From Leifsonia virtsii (GTDB taxonomy: Bacteria; Actinomycetota; Actinomycetes; Actinomycetales; Microbacteriaceae): DNA of 64,000 nt. A model generated the notes under the pieces. The model ran no database searches and was not told the DNA's origin. It saw nothing but the letters and a program-made list of their open reading frames with translations. Of the stretch, positions 10,190 through 18,898 are shown piece by piece; positions within the stretch are counted from its first letter, which is position 1, and the number at the start of each line of letters is the position of its first letter. Both the position numbers and the translations under genes were made by a program. The stretch is taken from contig NZ_JAROCB010000004.1 in NCBI RefSeq assembly GCF_030433675.1, positions 1 to 64,000 of the forward strand. Reading direction: 5' to 3'.

Positions 10190-11418
10190 GCGCCCTCACC
10201 CCGCGCACCATCGTGGATGCGCGCTCCGTCCCCCTCGAGCGCACACCGCAGCGACTCGACCCGCTCGGTGCGCAGTCCGCCTGGCTGCTCGTGCCGCTCC
10301 TCGGCGGCCTGGCGGTGGTCTACGCGGCGTACTCGACCTTCCTTCACCGGGACCAGCTCCGGGACCCGGCCGTCGCCGGTGTCGCCATCGCCGTCCTCGC
10401 GGTCGCCGTGCTGGTCGCGTCCGTCCGCTCGCACCCGGGCTTCGCCCCCTTCGGCCGCTGGTCGCACTTCTGCGTGATCGCCGTCGCGGTCACGGCGGCC
10501 TGCCTGTTCGACTCGGCCGTGTGGGGTCACAACGAGCGGATCCAGGACGACTGGGGTCAGATCGCCGTCGCTCTGCTCCTGGTCGTCATGCCGTTCTACC
10601 GTCCGGTCGGCGAGGTCGCCGGCTCCGCCGTCGTGTCGGCCCTGGTGCTCGGCGGGCTCGCCGCCGCCCAGCACTCCCTCGTCATCGCGAACGATCCGCT
10701 CGTGTACGCCACGGTCGCCGCGACACCGGTGCTCGCCCTCGCGGCCGGCGGCGCGGGCTACGCCTGGACCATCACCGGCGAGACGCTGCGCTGGCGCGAG
10801 GTCGCCCGCGACGGCCAGGAACGGCTCGACGGTGAGCTGCGCCAGGCCGCCGCCCGGATGATCGCGCAGGAGCGGATGACCGCGCTCAACGCGGAGGCGG
10901 TCCCGTTCCTGACCGGGCTGCTGCAGCGCGGCCAGGTGACCGAGGACGACGTGGAGGACGCGCGCAACATCGCCGACCGTCTCCGCGGCCTGTCGGTGCA
11001 GGCCGTCGGGAAGACGTGGCTCGCCGACACGCTCGATCTCGCTCTCGGCGCGCGGCTCGGCGGGCCCCCGGCACGGCAGGAGGCACCGCGGGTGGACGAC
11101 CCCGACCGGCTGGAGCGCGTGCTGACCACCGACCAGCGCGCGATCGTCGGAGCCCTCCTCTCGACCGTCGCCGGCCTGCCCGGGCTCGATCCCGGCCGCC
11201 TGACCGTCTCGGCGACGGATCCCGAGCGCCCCACCTTCCTCCTGCGCGCCCGCGTCGAGGAGCCGCGCGGCGAGGTCCGCCGCGCGCTGCTCCCGTTCGT
11301 GAGCGCCCTGAACTCGGTCGCGATGGATGCGACGATGCGCCAGAGCGGCGCCGAGCTCACCATCCGGTTCGCCTCACCGGGCGCCGGTCTCCCGTACCCT
11401 GGAGCGAGACGACGATGA
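10186..11418 (+). CDS. Membrane protein resembling a histidine kinase without ATPase motifs
   Basis: 410 residues: about six transmembrane segments (residues 28-200) followed by a helical cytoplasmic region (ARDGQERLDGELRQAAARM, residues 206-224) and a C-terminal domain of about 150 residues. The layout copies that of the preceding kinase, but I see no phosphoacceptor HD motif, no N-box and no DxGxG motif, so it probably cannot bind ATP. It overlaps both neighbours by 4 bp. Best guess is a co-sensor or modulator of the upstream kinase; the function is not established. Confidence 0.7.
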   Translation: MSALTPRTIVDARSVPLERTPQRLDPLGAQSAWLLVPLLGGLAVVYAAYSTFLHRDQLRDPAVAGVAIAVLAVAVLVASVRSHPGFAPFGRWSHFCVIAVAVTAACLFDSAVWGHNERIQDDWGQIAVALLLVVMPFYRPVGEVAGSAVVSALVLGGLAAAQHSLVIANDPLVYATVAATPVLALAAGGAGYAWTITGETLRWREVARDGQERLDGELRQAAARMIAQERMTALNAEAVPFLTGLLQRGQVTEDDVEDARNIADRLRGLSVQAVGKTWLADTLDLALGARLGGPPARQEAPRVDDPDRLERVLTTDQRAIVGALLSTVAGLPGLDPGRLTVSATDPERPTFLLRARVEEPRGEVRRALLPFVSALNSVAMDATMRQSGAELTIRFASPGAGLPYPGARRR

Positions 11419-12131
11419 CAGCAACACCTTCCGACCCACCGCCCGCCGCAGCAGGCTCAGCCTCCGCGGCCGGCGCGCGCACCGCAGAGCCGCCGATCCG
11501 GCTGGCGATCCTCGACGACCACGAGATCCTCCTCGACAGCCTGTCGACCTGGATCGAGAAGAACGCGCCGGAGTTCGACCTGGTCCTCCGGGCGGGCAGC
11601 TGGCTGGAGCTCGTGCACAGCGACGCGTTCCCGACCGACCTGGTCATCATGGACCTGCAGCTGAAGGAGTCCGTCTCCATCGGCGCCCGCGTGCGCACGT
11701 GCCGGGCCGCCGGCGCGAAGGTGGTCGTACTGAGCGCCGTGGACACGCCGGAGGACCGGGATGCCGCGCTCGCCGCGGGCGCCGTCGCCTACGTCACCAA
11801 GTCGCAGCCGATGGCAGAGCTCCTCGGGGCCGCGCTGTCGGCCGCCGGGCGCGGCCCCGGCCGCAGCCGGTCCGCGCCGCCGGCCTGGCGGCCGAAGCCG
11901 CTCATCCCCGAGTCGTCCCGGCCGCGTCTGAGCGACGGCGAGCGGCAGGCGCTCGTGCTGTACGCCGACGGCCGCACCACGTCCGAGGTGGCCCGCGCGA
12001 TGAACGTCCAGTACGAGACCGCGAAGACCTACCTCCGCCGCGTCCGCGAGAAGTACGGCAAGGCAGGGCGTCCGACCAGTTCGCGGGCCGACCTCATCCG
12101 CCGCGCCGCGGAGGACGGCTACCTCACGTGA
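11415..12131 (+). CDS. NarL/FixJ-type response regulator
   Basis: 238 residues: a receiver domain (about 30-150) with acidic pocket LAILDDHE, phosphoacceptor D80 in VIMDLQLK and the Thr/Lys positions at VVLSAVDTPED and AYVTKSQPMAELL, then a LuxR-type helix-turn-helix (LSDGERQALVLYADGRTTSE onward). Notable is the recognition end NVQYETAKTYLRRVREKYG, which has the spacing of the NarL family but lacks its usual VK(S/T)H. Last gene of the kinase operon; it presumably controls targets outside it. Confidence 0.9.
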   Translation: MTATPSDPPPAAAGSASAAGARTAEPPIRLAILDDHEILLDSLSTWIEKNAPEFDLVLRAGSWLELVHSDAFPTDLVIMDLQLKESVSIGARVRTCRAAGAKVVVLSAVDTPEDRDAALAAGAVAYVTKSQPMAELLGAALSAAGRGPGRSRSAPPAWRPKPLIPESSRPRLSDGERQALVLYADGRTTSEVARAMNVQYETAKTYLRRVREKYGKAGRPTSSRADLIRRAAEDGYLT

Positions 12132-12162
12132 GCGGCTGACGCGCGCGTCCAGCTCGCCCGCA

Positions 12163-12168
12163 TAGGAT
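12163..12168 (+). promoter_or_regulatory. Leaderless -10 element of tdk
   Basis: TAGGAT followed by 6 nt and the GTG start of tdk, the same hexamer and spacing as before mqo; no ribosome binding site is present. Confidence 0.6.
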
Positions 12169-12174
12169 CGATGC

Positions 12175-12849
12175 GTGGCGAAACTGTATTTCCGGTACGG
12201 CGCGATGAACAGCGGCAAGAGCACGGCGATGCTCCAGGCCGCGTACAACTACGAGGAGCGCGGCCATCGCGTCCTCCTCGCGAAGCCGTCGATCGACACC
12301 AAGGGCGACCTGGGCATCCTGTCCCGGCTCGGCGTCACCCGCGAGGTCGACTTCCTCATCGCACCCGAGACCGACGCGTACGGCTCGTTCCAGCGCCACC
12401 GTGAGCGCACCATGAAGCGCTCCGGGCGCGATGTGAGCGCCCTGCTGGTCGACGAGGCGCAGTTCCTGACCGAGGCGCAGGTCGACGACCTGCTGCGGAT
12501 CGCGCTGCTCGACGACGTGCCCGTGCTCGCCTACGGCATCCGCACCGACTTCCAGACGGTCGCCTTCCCGGGCAGCCGCCGTCTGCTGGAGGTCGCGCAC
12601 AGCCTGGAGGAGCTCAAGACGATCTGCCGCTGCGGCCGGAAGGCGATCTTCAACGCCCGCAAGATCGACGGCGTCTTCGTCTTCGACGGCGACCAGGTGG
12701 CCATCGACGGCGCCTCGGTCTCCTACGAGTCGCTCTGCGGCAACTGCTACCTTCAGGAGAGCCGCGGCGTGCTCAACAACGGCCGCAGGCACTGGCCGGT
12801 GGATGCCGCCTCGGCGTACGTCGACGAGCCGGACCCCGACTTCACCTGA
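12175..12849 (+). CDS. tdk: Thymidine kinase (type II)
   Basis: Phosphorylates thymidine and deoxyuridine in nucleoside salvage. The 224-aa protein has the P-loop GAMNSGKST (9-17), the Walker B-like LLVDEAQFLT with the catalytic Glu, a lasso/substrate loop and a zinc site formed by CRCGRKA and the CGNCY motif. An overlapping ATG at 12171 is in another frame. Its leaderless GTG start is fixed by the TAGGAT spacing and by alignment of MAKLYFRYGAMNSGKS to the family. Confidence 0.95.
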   Translation: MAKLYFRYGAMNSGKSTAMLQAAYNYEERGHRVLLAKPSIDTKGDLGILSRLGVTREVDFLIAPETDAYGSFQRHRERTMKRSGRDVSALLVDEAQFLTEAQVDDLLRIALLDDVPVLAYGIRTDFQTVAFPGSRRLLEVAHSLEELKTICRCGRKAIFNARKIDGVFVFDGDQVAIDGASVSYESLCGNCYLQESRGVLNNGRRHWPVDAASAYVDEPDPDFT

Positions 12850-12877
12850 CGAGCGCGTCCCCCTCCATGAGACCAGA

Positions 12878-12900
12878 AGCCGTCCCCGCGGGCGACGGCT
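12878..12900 (+). terminator. Intergenic hairpin after tdk
   Basis: AGCCGTC (12878-12884) pairs with GACGGCT (12894-12900) across a 9-nt G/C-rich loop; no T-run follows. A weak terminator or mRNA-stabilising hairpin 8 nt before the AAGGA ribosome binding site of the next gene. Confidence 0.35.
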
Positions 12901-12921
12901 GCGACCCAAGGATCTGACCCG

Positions 12922-14229
12922 ATGAGAATCTCCGTGATCGGCTGCGGCTACCTCGGCGCCGTGCACGCGGCGTCGATGGCCCACCTCGGCCACGAGGTCG
13001 TCGGCATCGACATCGACGAGGCGAAGATCGCCTCGCTCTCCGCCGGCCGTCCGCCGTTCTTCGAGCCCGGCCTGCCCGAGGTGCTCGAGTCCGCCACCGC
13101 GACGGGCCGCCTCCGGTTCACCACCGACTTCTCGGCGGCGGCGGACGCGGACGTGCACTTCGTCGCCGTCGGCACACCGCAGGTCGCCGACGGGGACGCC
13201 GCCGACATGCGCTTCGTCGACGCCGCGTTCGGCGCGCTCGTGGAGCACGTGAAGCAGGGCGACCTCATCGTCGGCAAGAGCACCGTCCCGGTGGGGACCG
13301 CGGCGCGGCTCGCCGCCCTGATCGCCGAGCGGCAGCCCGGCGCGACGCTGGCCTGGAACCCCGAGTTCCTGCGCGAGGGCTTCGCCGTGAAGGACACGAT
13401 CAGCCCCGACCGTCTGGTGTACGGCGTCCCCGAGGGCGAGGCGGGGGAGCGGGCTGCCCGCCTGCTCGACGAGGTGTACGCGTCGGCCGTGGCGGCCGGG
13501 ACGCCCGTGATCGTGACCGACTACGCCACCGCGGAGCTCGTGAAGGTCTCCGCCAACGCCTTCCTGGCCACCAAGATCTCCTTCATCAACGCCATGGCGG
13601 AGATCGCGGAGGTCACCGGGGCCGATGTCACCAAGCTGGCGGATGCGATCGGGCATGACGCCCGCATCGGCCGCCGCTTCCTCAACGCCGGTGTCGGCTT
13701 CGGCGGCGGGTGCCTGCCGAAGGACATCCGGGCGTTCAGCGCGCGGGCGCGTGAGCTCGGCCGCGGCGAGTCGGTGCGCTTCCTGGAGGAGGTCGACAGC
13801 ATCAACCTGCGACGCCGCACGCGTGTCGTCGAGCTGGTGCGCGAGGCGGCCGGCGGTCTCGCGGGCGTGCGGGTGGGCGTGCTGGGCCTCGCCTTCAAGC
13901 CGCACTCCGACGACATCCGGGACTCGCCGGCGCTCGAGATCGCGATGCGGCTGGCCGAGGCCGGCGCAATCGTGCGCGCGACCGACCCGGAGGCGGCGGA
14001 GAACGCTCGCAGGCGAGCGCCGCAGGTCGACGTAGTGGACTCGACGGAAGAAGCCGTGCGCGACGCCGACGTGGTCGTGCTCATCACGGAGTGGCCCGAG
14101 TTCACCGGTCTCGACCCGGAGGAGGTCGGCCGGCTGGTGGCGCATCGCACGGTGATCGACGGCCGCAACGCGCTGGATCCTGCGGCCTGGCGGGTCGCCG
14201 GCTGGTCGTACCGCGGCCTCGGCCGCTGA
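12922..14229 (+). CDS. UDP-glucose 6-dehydrogenase
   Basis: NAD-dependent four-electron oxidation of UDP-glucose to UDP-glucuronate, a precursor for surface polysaccharides. 435 residues with the Rossmann motif ISVIGCGYLGAVHAASMAHL-like start (GxGYLG), LVGKSTVPVGT, the substrate-binding ELVKVSANAFLATKISF and the catalytic cysteine in GFGGGCLPKDI; the C-terminal domain begins near VGVLGLAFKPHSDDIRDSP. GDP-mannose dehydrogenase is the close alternative. AAGGA at 12908-12912 precedes the ATG. The next genes encode surface proteins. Confidence 0.88.
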   Translation: MRISVIGCGYLGAVHAASMAHLGHEVVGIDIDEAKIASLSAGRPPFFEPGLPEVLESATATGRLRFTTDFSAAADADVHFVAVGTPQVADGDAADMRFVDAAFGALVEHVKQGDLIVGKSTVPVGTAARLAALIAERQPGATLAWNPEFLREGFAVKDTISPDRLVYGVPEGEAGERAARLLDEVYASAVAAGTPVIVTDYATAELVKVSANAFLATKISFINAMAEIAEVTGADVTKLADAIGHDARIGRRFLNAGVGFGGGCLPKDIRAFSARARELGRGESVRFLEEVDSINLRRRTRVVELVREAAGGLAGVRVGVLGLAFKPHSDDIRDSPALEIAMRLAEAGAIVRATDPEAAENARRRAPQVDVVDSTEEAVRDADVVVLITEWPEFTGLDPEEVGRLVAHRTVIDGRNALDPAAWRVAGWSYRGLGR

Positions 14230-14266
14230 CGCGGGCCGGGACTCGCCCCATTTGGGGGCCGCCAAA

Positions 14267-14287
14267 AAAGTGAGGATTTGTTAGATT
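14267..14287 (+). promoter_or_regulatory. Leaderless promoter of the DUF4012 gene with shared upstream motif
   Basis: TAGATT (14282-14287) ends 6 nt before the ATG at 14294, a leaderless arrangement. Just upstream, AAAGTGAGGATT (14267-14278) resembles AAAGTGAAGATT at the end of the same gene, ahead of the LAXTG protein gene (11 of 12 positions). Confidence 0.45.
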
Positions 14288-14293
14288 TGTCGC

Positions 14294-16171
14294 ATGGCGA
14301 CAGGTCTTACCGAGCCGGACGCACCGCCGCGACCCGCGGACACGGTGCCGCCGACCGCGCCGCGGCGCCGACCCCTCCGCCACCCGGCGACCGTCTCCAT
14401 CCTGATCCGGCTCGGCGTCGTCCTCCTCTTCGCGATCGTGTGGATCGGCGTCCGCGGCTACCTGGCGCAGCGCGCGCTGACCGACGCCATCCCCGCCGCC
14501 GAGCAGGTCAAGACCGCGATCGGCTCCGGTGACCTGCCCGCCGCCGAGCGTGCCGCCGCCGCGCTGAGCGAGCGGACCCACCAGGCGGCCGGCCTCACCT
14601 CCGACCCGGTCTGGCTCACCGCCGAGGCGGTGCCGTGGATCGGGCCCAACCTGACCGCGGTGCGCACGGCGGCCGCGGCCTCCGACGACGTCGCCTCCCG
14701 TGTCGTCCGGCCCCTCGTGGCGGCGGGCGAGGGCGTCGACCTGCGCGCGCTCGTGATCAAGGACGGCCGGGTCGACCTCGCCCCGATCGTGGCGGCTCAG
14801 CCGGCGGTCGCCAAGGCCAGGTCGGCGTTCACCTCCGCGAGAGCGAGCGTCGCTGCGATCCGGACCGGCGGCCTGGTGGCGCCGGTCGCGGCCGGCGTCT
14901 CGCAGCTGCACGACGTGCTCGACCACGCGGCCCCGCAGATCGACGCGATCGGCAACGCGGTCAAGCTCCTGCCCTCGATGCTCGGAGCGGACGGCCCGCG
15001 CGAATACCTGCTCGCGGCCCAGAACCCCGCTGAGCTGCGGGCAACGGGCGGCCTGATCGGTGCCGTGGCGCTCGTCCACGCCGACAACGGCGCGGTGACG
15101 CTGGTGCGGCAGGAGGCGGGGACGTCGATCGGGCCGTGGGGCGCCTCCGTCGCCGACGTGCCCAGCACCACGGAGGGCCTGTACGGTCCTCTCGTCGGCC
15201 GCTACCTCCAGGACGCCAACCTGACACCCCACTTCCCGCTGGCCGCGAGCACCGCCGCCGCGATGTGGACGAAGTCCTACGGCGGCACGGTGGACGGCGT
15301 GGTCGCCGTCGACCCTGTCGTGCTCAGCGGGCTGTTGAAGTCCACCGGTCCGGTCACGCTCCCCACCGGAGACACCCTCACCTCGTCCAATGCCGTCAAG
15401 CTGCTGCTGAGCGACGTGTACCAGCGTTTCTCCAAGCCCGCCGAGCAGGATGCGTTCTTCGCCTCGGCAGCGTCCGCGGTGTTCTCGCGGCTCTCGTCCG
15501 GGAACGTCGATGCGAAGAAGCTCGTGAGCGCGCTCGCCGCCGCAGGCGAGTCTCGACGCGTGCTCGTCTGGAGCGCGCATCCGGGCGACGAGAAGGTGCT
15601 GGGGCAGACGACCCTCGCGGGCGGCCTGCCGCGCTCCGACCTCTCGAGCGCCGGGATCGGCGTCTACTACAACGACGCCACCGGCGCGAAGATGGACTAC
15701 TACCTCGGCACCTCCGTGGCCGCGGGCGCTGCGATCTGCCGGGCTGACGGCAAACCGTCGACGGTGGTGCGGGTGACGCTGACCAACCGCGCGCCGGCGG
15801 ATGCGGCCACCTCGCTGCCGGAGTATGTCACGGGCGGCGGCACGTACGGGGTGCCGCCGGGCTCCATCCGCACCCGTGTGGCGGTCTACGGGCCCTCCGG
15901 CGGTCTGCTCGCGGCGACGCAGAGCGATGGCGCGAACTACTCCACCGTGTCGGGGGTCGACGAAGGCCGCCCGGTGAGCTTGTTCACCGTCGAGCTGGCG
16001 CCTGGTCAGTCGCGGACCGTCTCTGTGCAGTTCCTGAACGAGCAGCAGTCGTCCGCCGACCTGACGGTCGTGACGACCCCGACGCTTCCGGGCGACGGTT
16101 CCACCCCCGATGTGGGGGCAGAGAAGACGGTCGAGCCCATTGTCGTTCAGTGCTCGGGCATCGTAAAGTGA
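14294..16171 (+). CDS. DUF4012 domain membrane-anchored protein
   Basis: 625 residues: a Pro/Arg-rich cytoplasmic N-terminus, one transmembrane helix (about 35-55), a helical region, then the DUF4012 core starting near LPSMLGADGPREYLLAAQNP with the typical AELRATGGLIGAVALV, GGTVDGVVAVDPVVLSGLL and VYQRFSKPAEQDAFF. The last 150 residues form a beta-rich domain. DUF4012 proteins occur beside exopolysaccharide and cell-wall genes in Gram-positives; the biochemical role is unknown to me. Here it lies between UDP-glucose dehydrogenase and a sortase substrate, consistent with envelope assembly. Confidence 0.85.
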   Translation: MATGLTEPDAPPRPADTVPPTAPRRRPLRHPATVSILIRLGVVLLFAIVWIGVRGYLAQRALTDAIPAAEQVKTAIGSGDLPAAERAAAALSERTHQAAGLTSDPVWLTAEAVPWIGPNLTAVRTAAAASDDVASRVVRPLVAAGEGVDLRALVIKDGRVDLAPIVAAQPAVAKARSAFTSARASVAAIRTGGLVAPVAAGVSQLHDVLDHAAPQIDAIGNAVKLLPSMLGADGPREYLLAAQNPAELRATGGLIGAVALVHADNGAVTLVRQEAGTSIGPWGASVADVPSTTEGLYGPLVGRYLQDANLTPHFPLAASTAAAMWTKSYGGTVDGVVAVDPVVLSGLLKSTGPVTLPTGDTLTSSNAVKLLLSDVYQRFSKPAEQDAFFASAASAVFSRLSSGNVDAKKLVSALAAAGESRRVLVWSAHPGDEKVLGQTTLAGGLPRSDLSSAGIGVYYNDATGAKMDYYLGTSVAAGAAICRADGKPSTVVRVTLTNRAPADAATSLPEYVTGGGTYGVPPGSIRTRVAVYGPSGGLLAATQSDGANYSTVSGVDEGRPVSLFTVELAPGQSRTVSVQFLNEQQSSADLTVVTTPTLPGDGSTPDVGAEKTVEPIVVQCSGIVK

Positions 16172-16226
16172 AGATTACTCATCTAACCCGACCGTGAGCC
16201 GGGCCCCACAACAGAAAGGCGGGCCG

Positions 16227-16790
16227 ATGTTCAAGAAGATCCTGGCGGCAGTCGCCGTGACCGCGGGGCTGCTGCTTGCGGCACCCGCGGCGGCGAACGC
16301 CGTCGACTACACCGACGGCGCCCAGTGCAAGTTCGACGTCAGCGTCGTCGACTCGGGCAGCAGCGCGACACTCATCTGCATCCCCGGCACCTGGTCGCCG
16401 GGCGAGGCGATCACCTGGACGGTGACCGGACAGGACGGCTCCAGCTTCAAGCTGGCCTCCTTCACCACCGCCAGCAGCAGCCTCCAGTTCACCAAGCACG
16501 CCAACGCCGACGGCAGCGACGTGCTCTCCGTGACGCTGCCGGCGAGCGCATCCGGCCAGTACAGCGTGGTCGGCGTCGGCCAGACCAGCGGGCACGAGTG
16601 CCCGACCACCCTGACCGTCCTGCCGGCCGACCAGGCCAGCACGGTGGTCGACCCGGGCAGTGGCGGACTCGCGCACACCGGCTCCGTCGTCGCCACCTGG
16701 GCGGCCTGGGCCGGCGGTTCGCTCGTGGTCCTCGGCCTGATCGCCCTCGCGATCGTGGCCTGGATCCGGAAGCTCAAGACCACGGTCTGA
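16227..16790 (+). CDS. LAXTG-anchored surface protein
   Basis: 187 residues: a signal peptide ([20 protein letters not shown], cleavage near AANA-VDY), a beta-rich domain with three Cys (C33-like positions in QCKFDV, LICIPG, HECPTT), a short Ser/Gly stretch, then LAHTG, a hydrophobic helix ([20 protein letters not shown]) and a basic tail (RKLKTTV). LAXTG is the motif of class E sortases of high-GC actinobacteria, so the protein is probably linked to peptidoglycan. The sortase itself is not in this window. AGAAAGG at 16213-16219 sets the ATG start. Confidence 0.85.
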   Translation: MFKKILAAVAVTAGLLLAAPAAANAVDYTDGAQCKFDVSVVDSGSSATLICIPGTWSPGEAITWTVTGQDGSSFKLASFTTASSSLQFTKHANADGSDVLSVTLPASASGQYSVVGVGQTSGHECPTTLTVLPADQASTVVDPGSGGLAHTGSVVATWAAWAGGSLVVLGLIALAIVAWIRKLKTTV

Positions 16791-16810
16791 GCAGCCTCCA
16801 GCACGACCCC

Positions 16811-16843
16811 GATTCCCGGCCGGTTCCGAACCGGCCGGGAATC
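16811..16843 (+). terminator. Terminator hairpin after the LAXTG gene
   Basis: A perfect 15-bp stem, GATTCCCGGCCGGTT (16811-16825) with its complement (16829-16843), around a CCG loop. There is no T-run, as is common for hairpin terminators in high-GC actinobacteria. Confidence 0.75.
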
Positions 16844-16872
16844 GCCGTGTCGGGCCGTGCGTTGCACCCGGA

Positions 16873-17889
16873 GTGACCTCTCGCAGCATCCCCCTCAACG
16901 TCCTCGACCTCGCCAGCCGCCCCGCGGGCGGGACCAACGCCGAAGCCGTCGCCGGCACCGTGCGCCTCGCACAGGCCGCGGAGCGCCTCGGCTACGACCG
17001 GTTCTGGGTCGCTGAGCACCACGGGATGCCGGCCATCGCGTCCAGCGCCCCCGCCGTCCTCATCGCCGGGGTCGCCGCGGCGACCGAGCGCATCCGGGTC
17101 GGCAGCGGCGGAGTGATGCTGCCCAACCACGCGCCGCTCGTGGTCGCGGAGCAGTTCGGCACCCTGCGCGCCCTCTACGGCGACCGCATCGACCTCGGCA
17201 TCGGCCGCGCGCCGGGCACCGACGGCGCCACCGCGGCAGCGCTCCGCCGCAGCCAGGAAGGCCTGGGCGTCGACGACTTCCCGCAGCAACTGCTCGACCT
17301 GTTCGGCTTCTTCTACGGCGGGATGAGCGACGCCAACCCCCTGCGCGGCATCACGGCCGTGCCCGGCCTCGGCGACGCCCCGCAGGTCTGGCTGCTCGGC
17401 TCCAGCGGCTACAGCGCCCAGGTCGCGGCGGCGCTCGGGCTGCCGTTCGCGTTCGCCCACCACTTCGCCGGCGAGAACACCGAGGCCGCGCTCGACCTCT
17501 ACCGGTCGAAGTTCGAGCCCAGCGACACCCTGGCAGAGCCGCACACCATGATCGCCGTCAACGTCATCTCCGACGAGGACCCGGAGACCGTCCGCGCCCT
17601 CTCCCTGCCCGGCCAGCTGTCCTTCCTCCGCATGCGCCGGGGGCTCAAGCCCGAGCCCGTGAGCATCGAAGAGGCGCTGGCGTACGAGTTCAGCCCGCTG
17701 GAGGAGGAGTTCATCGCCAGCCGGAACGCCCGCCAGGCCGTGGGCACGCCCGACGAGGTGAAGACCCGGCTCGACTCCCTGCTCGCCTCCACCGGGACCG
17801 ACGAACTCATGGTCTCCTCCGGAGCAGCCACCGTCGACGGCCGCATCCGCTCGCTGGAGATCGTCCGGGAGCTGTACCCCGCCGCATGA
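16873..17889 (+). CDS. LLM-class (luciferase-like) flavin-dependent monooxygenase, MsnO8 type
   Basis: 338-residue TIM-barrel flavin monooxygenase using reduced FMN. Signatures: N-terminal [10 protein letters not shown], the conserved [20 protein letters not shown] (about 45-64), [20 protein letters not shown] and [11 protein letters not shown], with [15 protein letters not shown] later. These place it in the one-component MsnO8 subgroup rather than the alkanesulfonate or nitrilotriacetate groups; substrate unknown. An FMN reductase gene 88 bp downstream on the same strand probably supplies reduced flavin. GTG start; GGAG overlaps the start codon, so a leaderless or weak site is likely. Confidence 0.88.
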   Translation: MTSRSIPLNVLDLASRPAGGTNAEAVAGTVRLAQAAERLGYDRFWVAEHHGMPAIASSAPAVLIAGVAAATERIRVGSGGVMLPNHAPLVVAEQFGTLRALYGDRIDLGIGRAPGTDGATAAALRRSQEGLGVDDFPQQLLDLFGFFYGGMSDANPLRGITAVPGLGDAPQVWLLGSSGYSAQVAAALGLPFAFAHHFAGENTEAALDLYRSKFEPSDTLAEPHTMIAVNVISDEDPETVRALSLPGQLSFLRMRRGLKPEPVSIEEALAYEFSPLEEEFIASRNARQAVGTPDEVKTRLDSLLASTGTDELMVSSGAATVDGRIRSLEIVRELYPAA

Positions 17890-17977
17890 CGGACCGTGAC
17901 GGCCGCCCGCGCGGTCGGAGACGGCTCCGGGTACCGTTGGGCGAAATCCCGATCCCCAGCCGGAAGGCGGTTCCCAC

Positions 17978-18571
17978 ATGTCGCATCCACTCAACGTGGT
18001 CGGAGTGAGCGGAAGCCCCACCCATCCCTCCCGCACGACGGTCCTGGTCGACGAGGTCACGCGCGCGTACGCGGAGGCCACCGGCGGCGTCGCCCGCACC
18101 ATCCAGCTCGCGCCGCTGCTCCCGGAACTCGGGGCAGGACCGTTCCGCAACAGCCTCAGCCCGGCCGTCACCGAGGCCCTGGAGGCGGTGGAGGCGGCGG
18201 ACATCCTGGTGGTCGGCTCACCGGCCTACCGGGCCACCTACACCGGCCTGTTCAAACTCTTCTTCGACCACATCGGGCAGTACGCGCTCATCGACAAGCC
18301 GATCGTGCTCACCGCGACCGGGGGAAGCGACCGGCACGCCCTGCTGGTGGAGCATCAGATGCGGCCGCTGTTCGGCTTCTTCCAGTCCCTCACCCTGCCG
18401 CTCGGCATCTACGCCGCCGAAAGCGACTTCGCCGACTACGAGATACGGTCGGACGACCTGCGCGAGCGCATCGCCACGGCGGTGTCACGGACGCTGCCGC
18501 TGATCCGGTCGCGGGTGGACCCGGGGGTGGGGGTGGGGGTTGTGGAGTTCGCTCGGCCGGATGCGTTTTAG
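17978..18571 (+). CDS. NADPH-dependent FMN reductase (MsuE-like)
   Basis: 197-residue flavodoxin-fold reductase. The N-terminal VVGVSGSPTHPSRTTVL is the phosphate-binding loop for FMN, and ILVVGSPAYRATYTGLFKLFFDH is split by the flavin-contacting GSPAYRATYTG; TATGGSDRHALLVEHQMRPL follows. MsuE/SsuE-type members supply FMNH2 to monooxygenases in sulfonate or related metabolism. GGAAGG lies 10 nt before the ATG. It pairs functionally with the preceding luciferase-like enzyme. Confidence 0.88.
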   Translation: MSHPLNVVGVSGSPTHPSRTTVLVDEVTRAYAEATGGVARTIQLAPLLPELGAGPFRNSLSPAVTEALEAVEAADILVVGSPAYRATYTGLFKLFFDHIGQYALIDKPIVLTATGGSDRHALLVEHQMRPLFGFFQSLTLPLGIYAAESDFADYEIRSDDLRERIATAVSRTLPLIRSRVDPGVGVGVVEFARPDAF

Positions 18572-18601
18572 GTATCCGCCGGCCGCTTCTCCACGGGCGT
18601 C

Positions 18602-18674
18602 GCGAGGTGCGCCCCACCCGCTACCCCAAACGCGGCTCCTCGCTTCGCTCGGGGCCGCGCTTGGGGCCCCTCGC
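18602..18674 (+). terminator. Long G/C-rich inverted repeat after the FMN reductase gene
   Basis: CCCCAAACGCGGC (18624-18636) pairs with GCCGCGCTTGGGG (18654-18666) apart from one central mismatch, nested inside GCGAGG (18602-18607) and CCTCGC (18669-18674). No T-run. The 130 bp between the FMN reductase and the next hairpin hold no gene. Confidence 0.5.
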
Positions 18675-18702
18675 GGGCGGGGACCCCATTAGTCACCGCG
18701 AG

Positions 18703-18769
18703 TAATGCAAAAGAAGAGGTTGGCCCCGGCTCGCTCAGCGAGCCGGGGCCAACCTCTTCTTTTGCATTA
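18703..18769 (-). terminator. 33-bp perfect hairpin adjoining tRNA-Pro
   Basis: The segment 18703-18735 is exactly complementary to 18737-18769, leaving a single central C. Both ends carry A/T-rich arms (TTCTTTTGCATTA on either exit strand), so it can end transcription in both directions: tRNA-Pro on the minus strand and read-through from the FMN reductase on the plus strand. It is directly next to the tRNA 3' end. Confidence 0.7.
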
Positions 18770-18771
18770 CG

Positions 18772-18845
<74 letters not shown>

Positions 18846-18898
18846 AAGGCCTCATCCAGGATACACGAGCGGGAGAGTGTTCATGACCACAGGGACAG

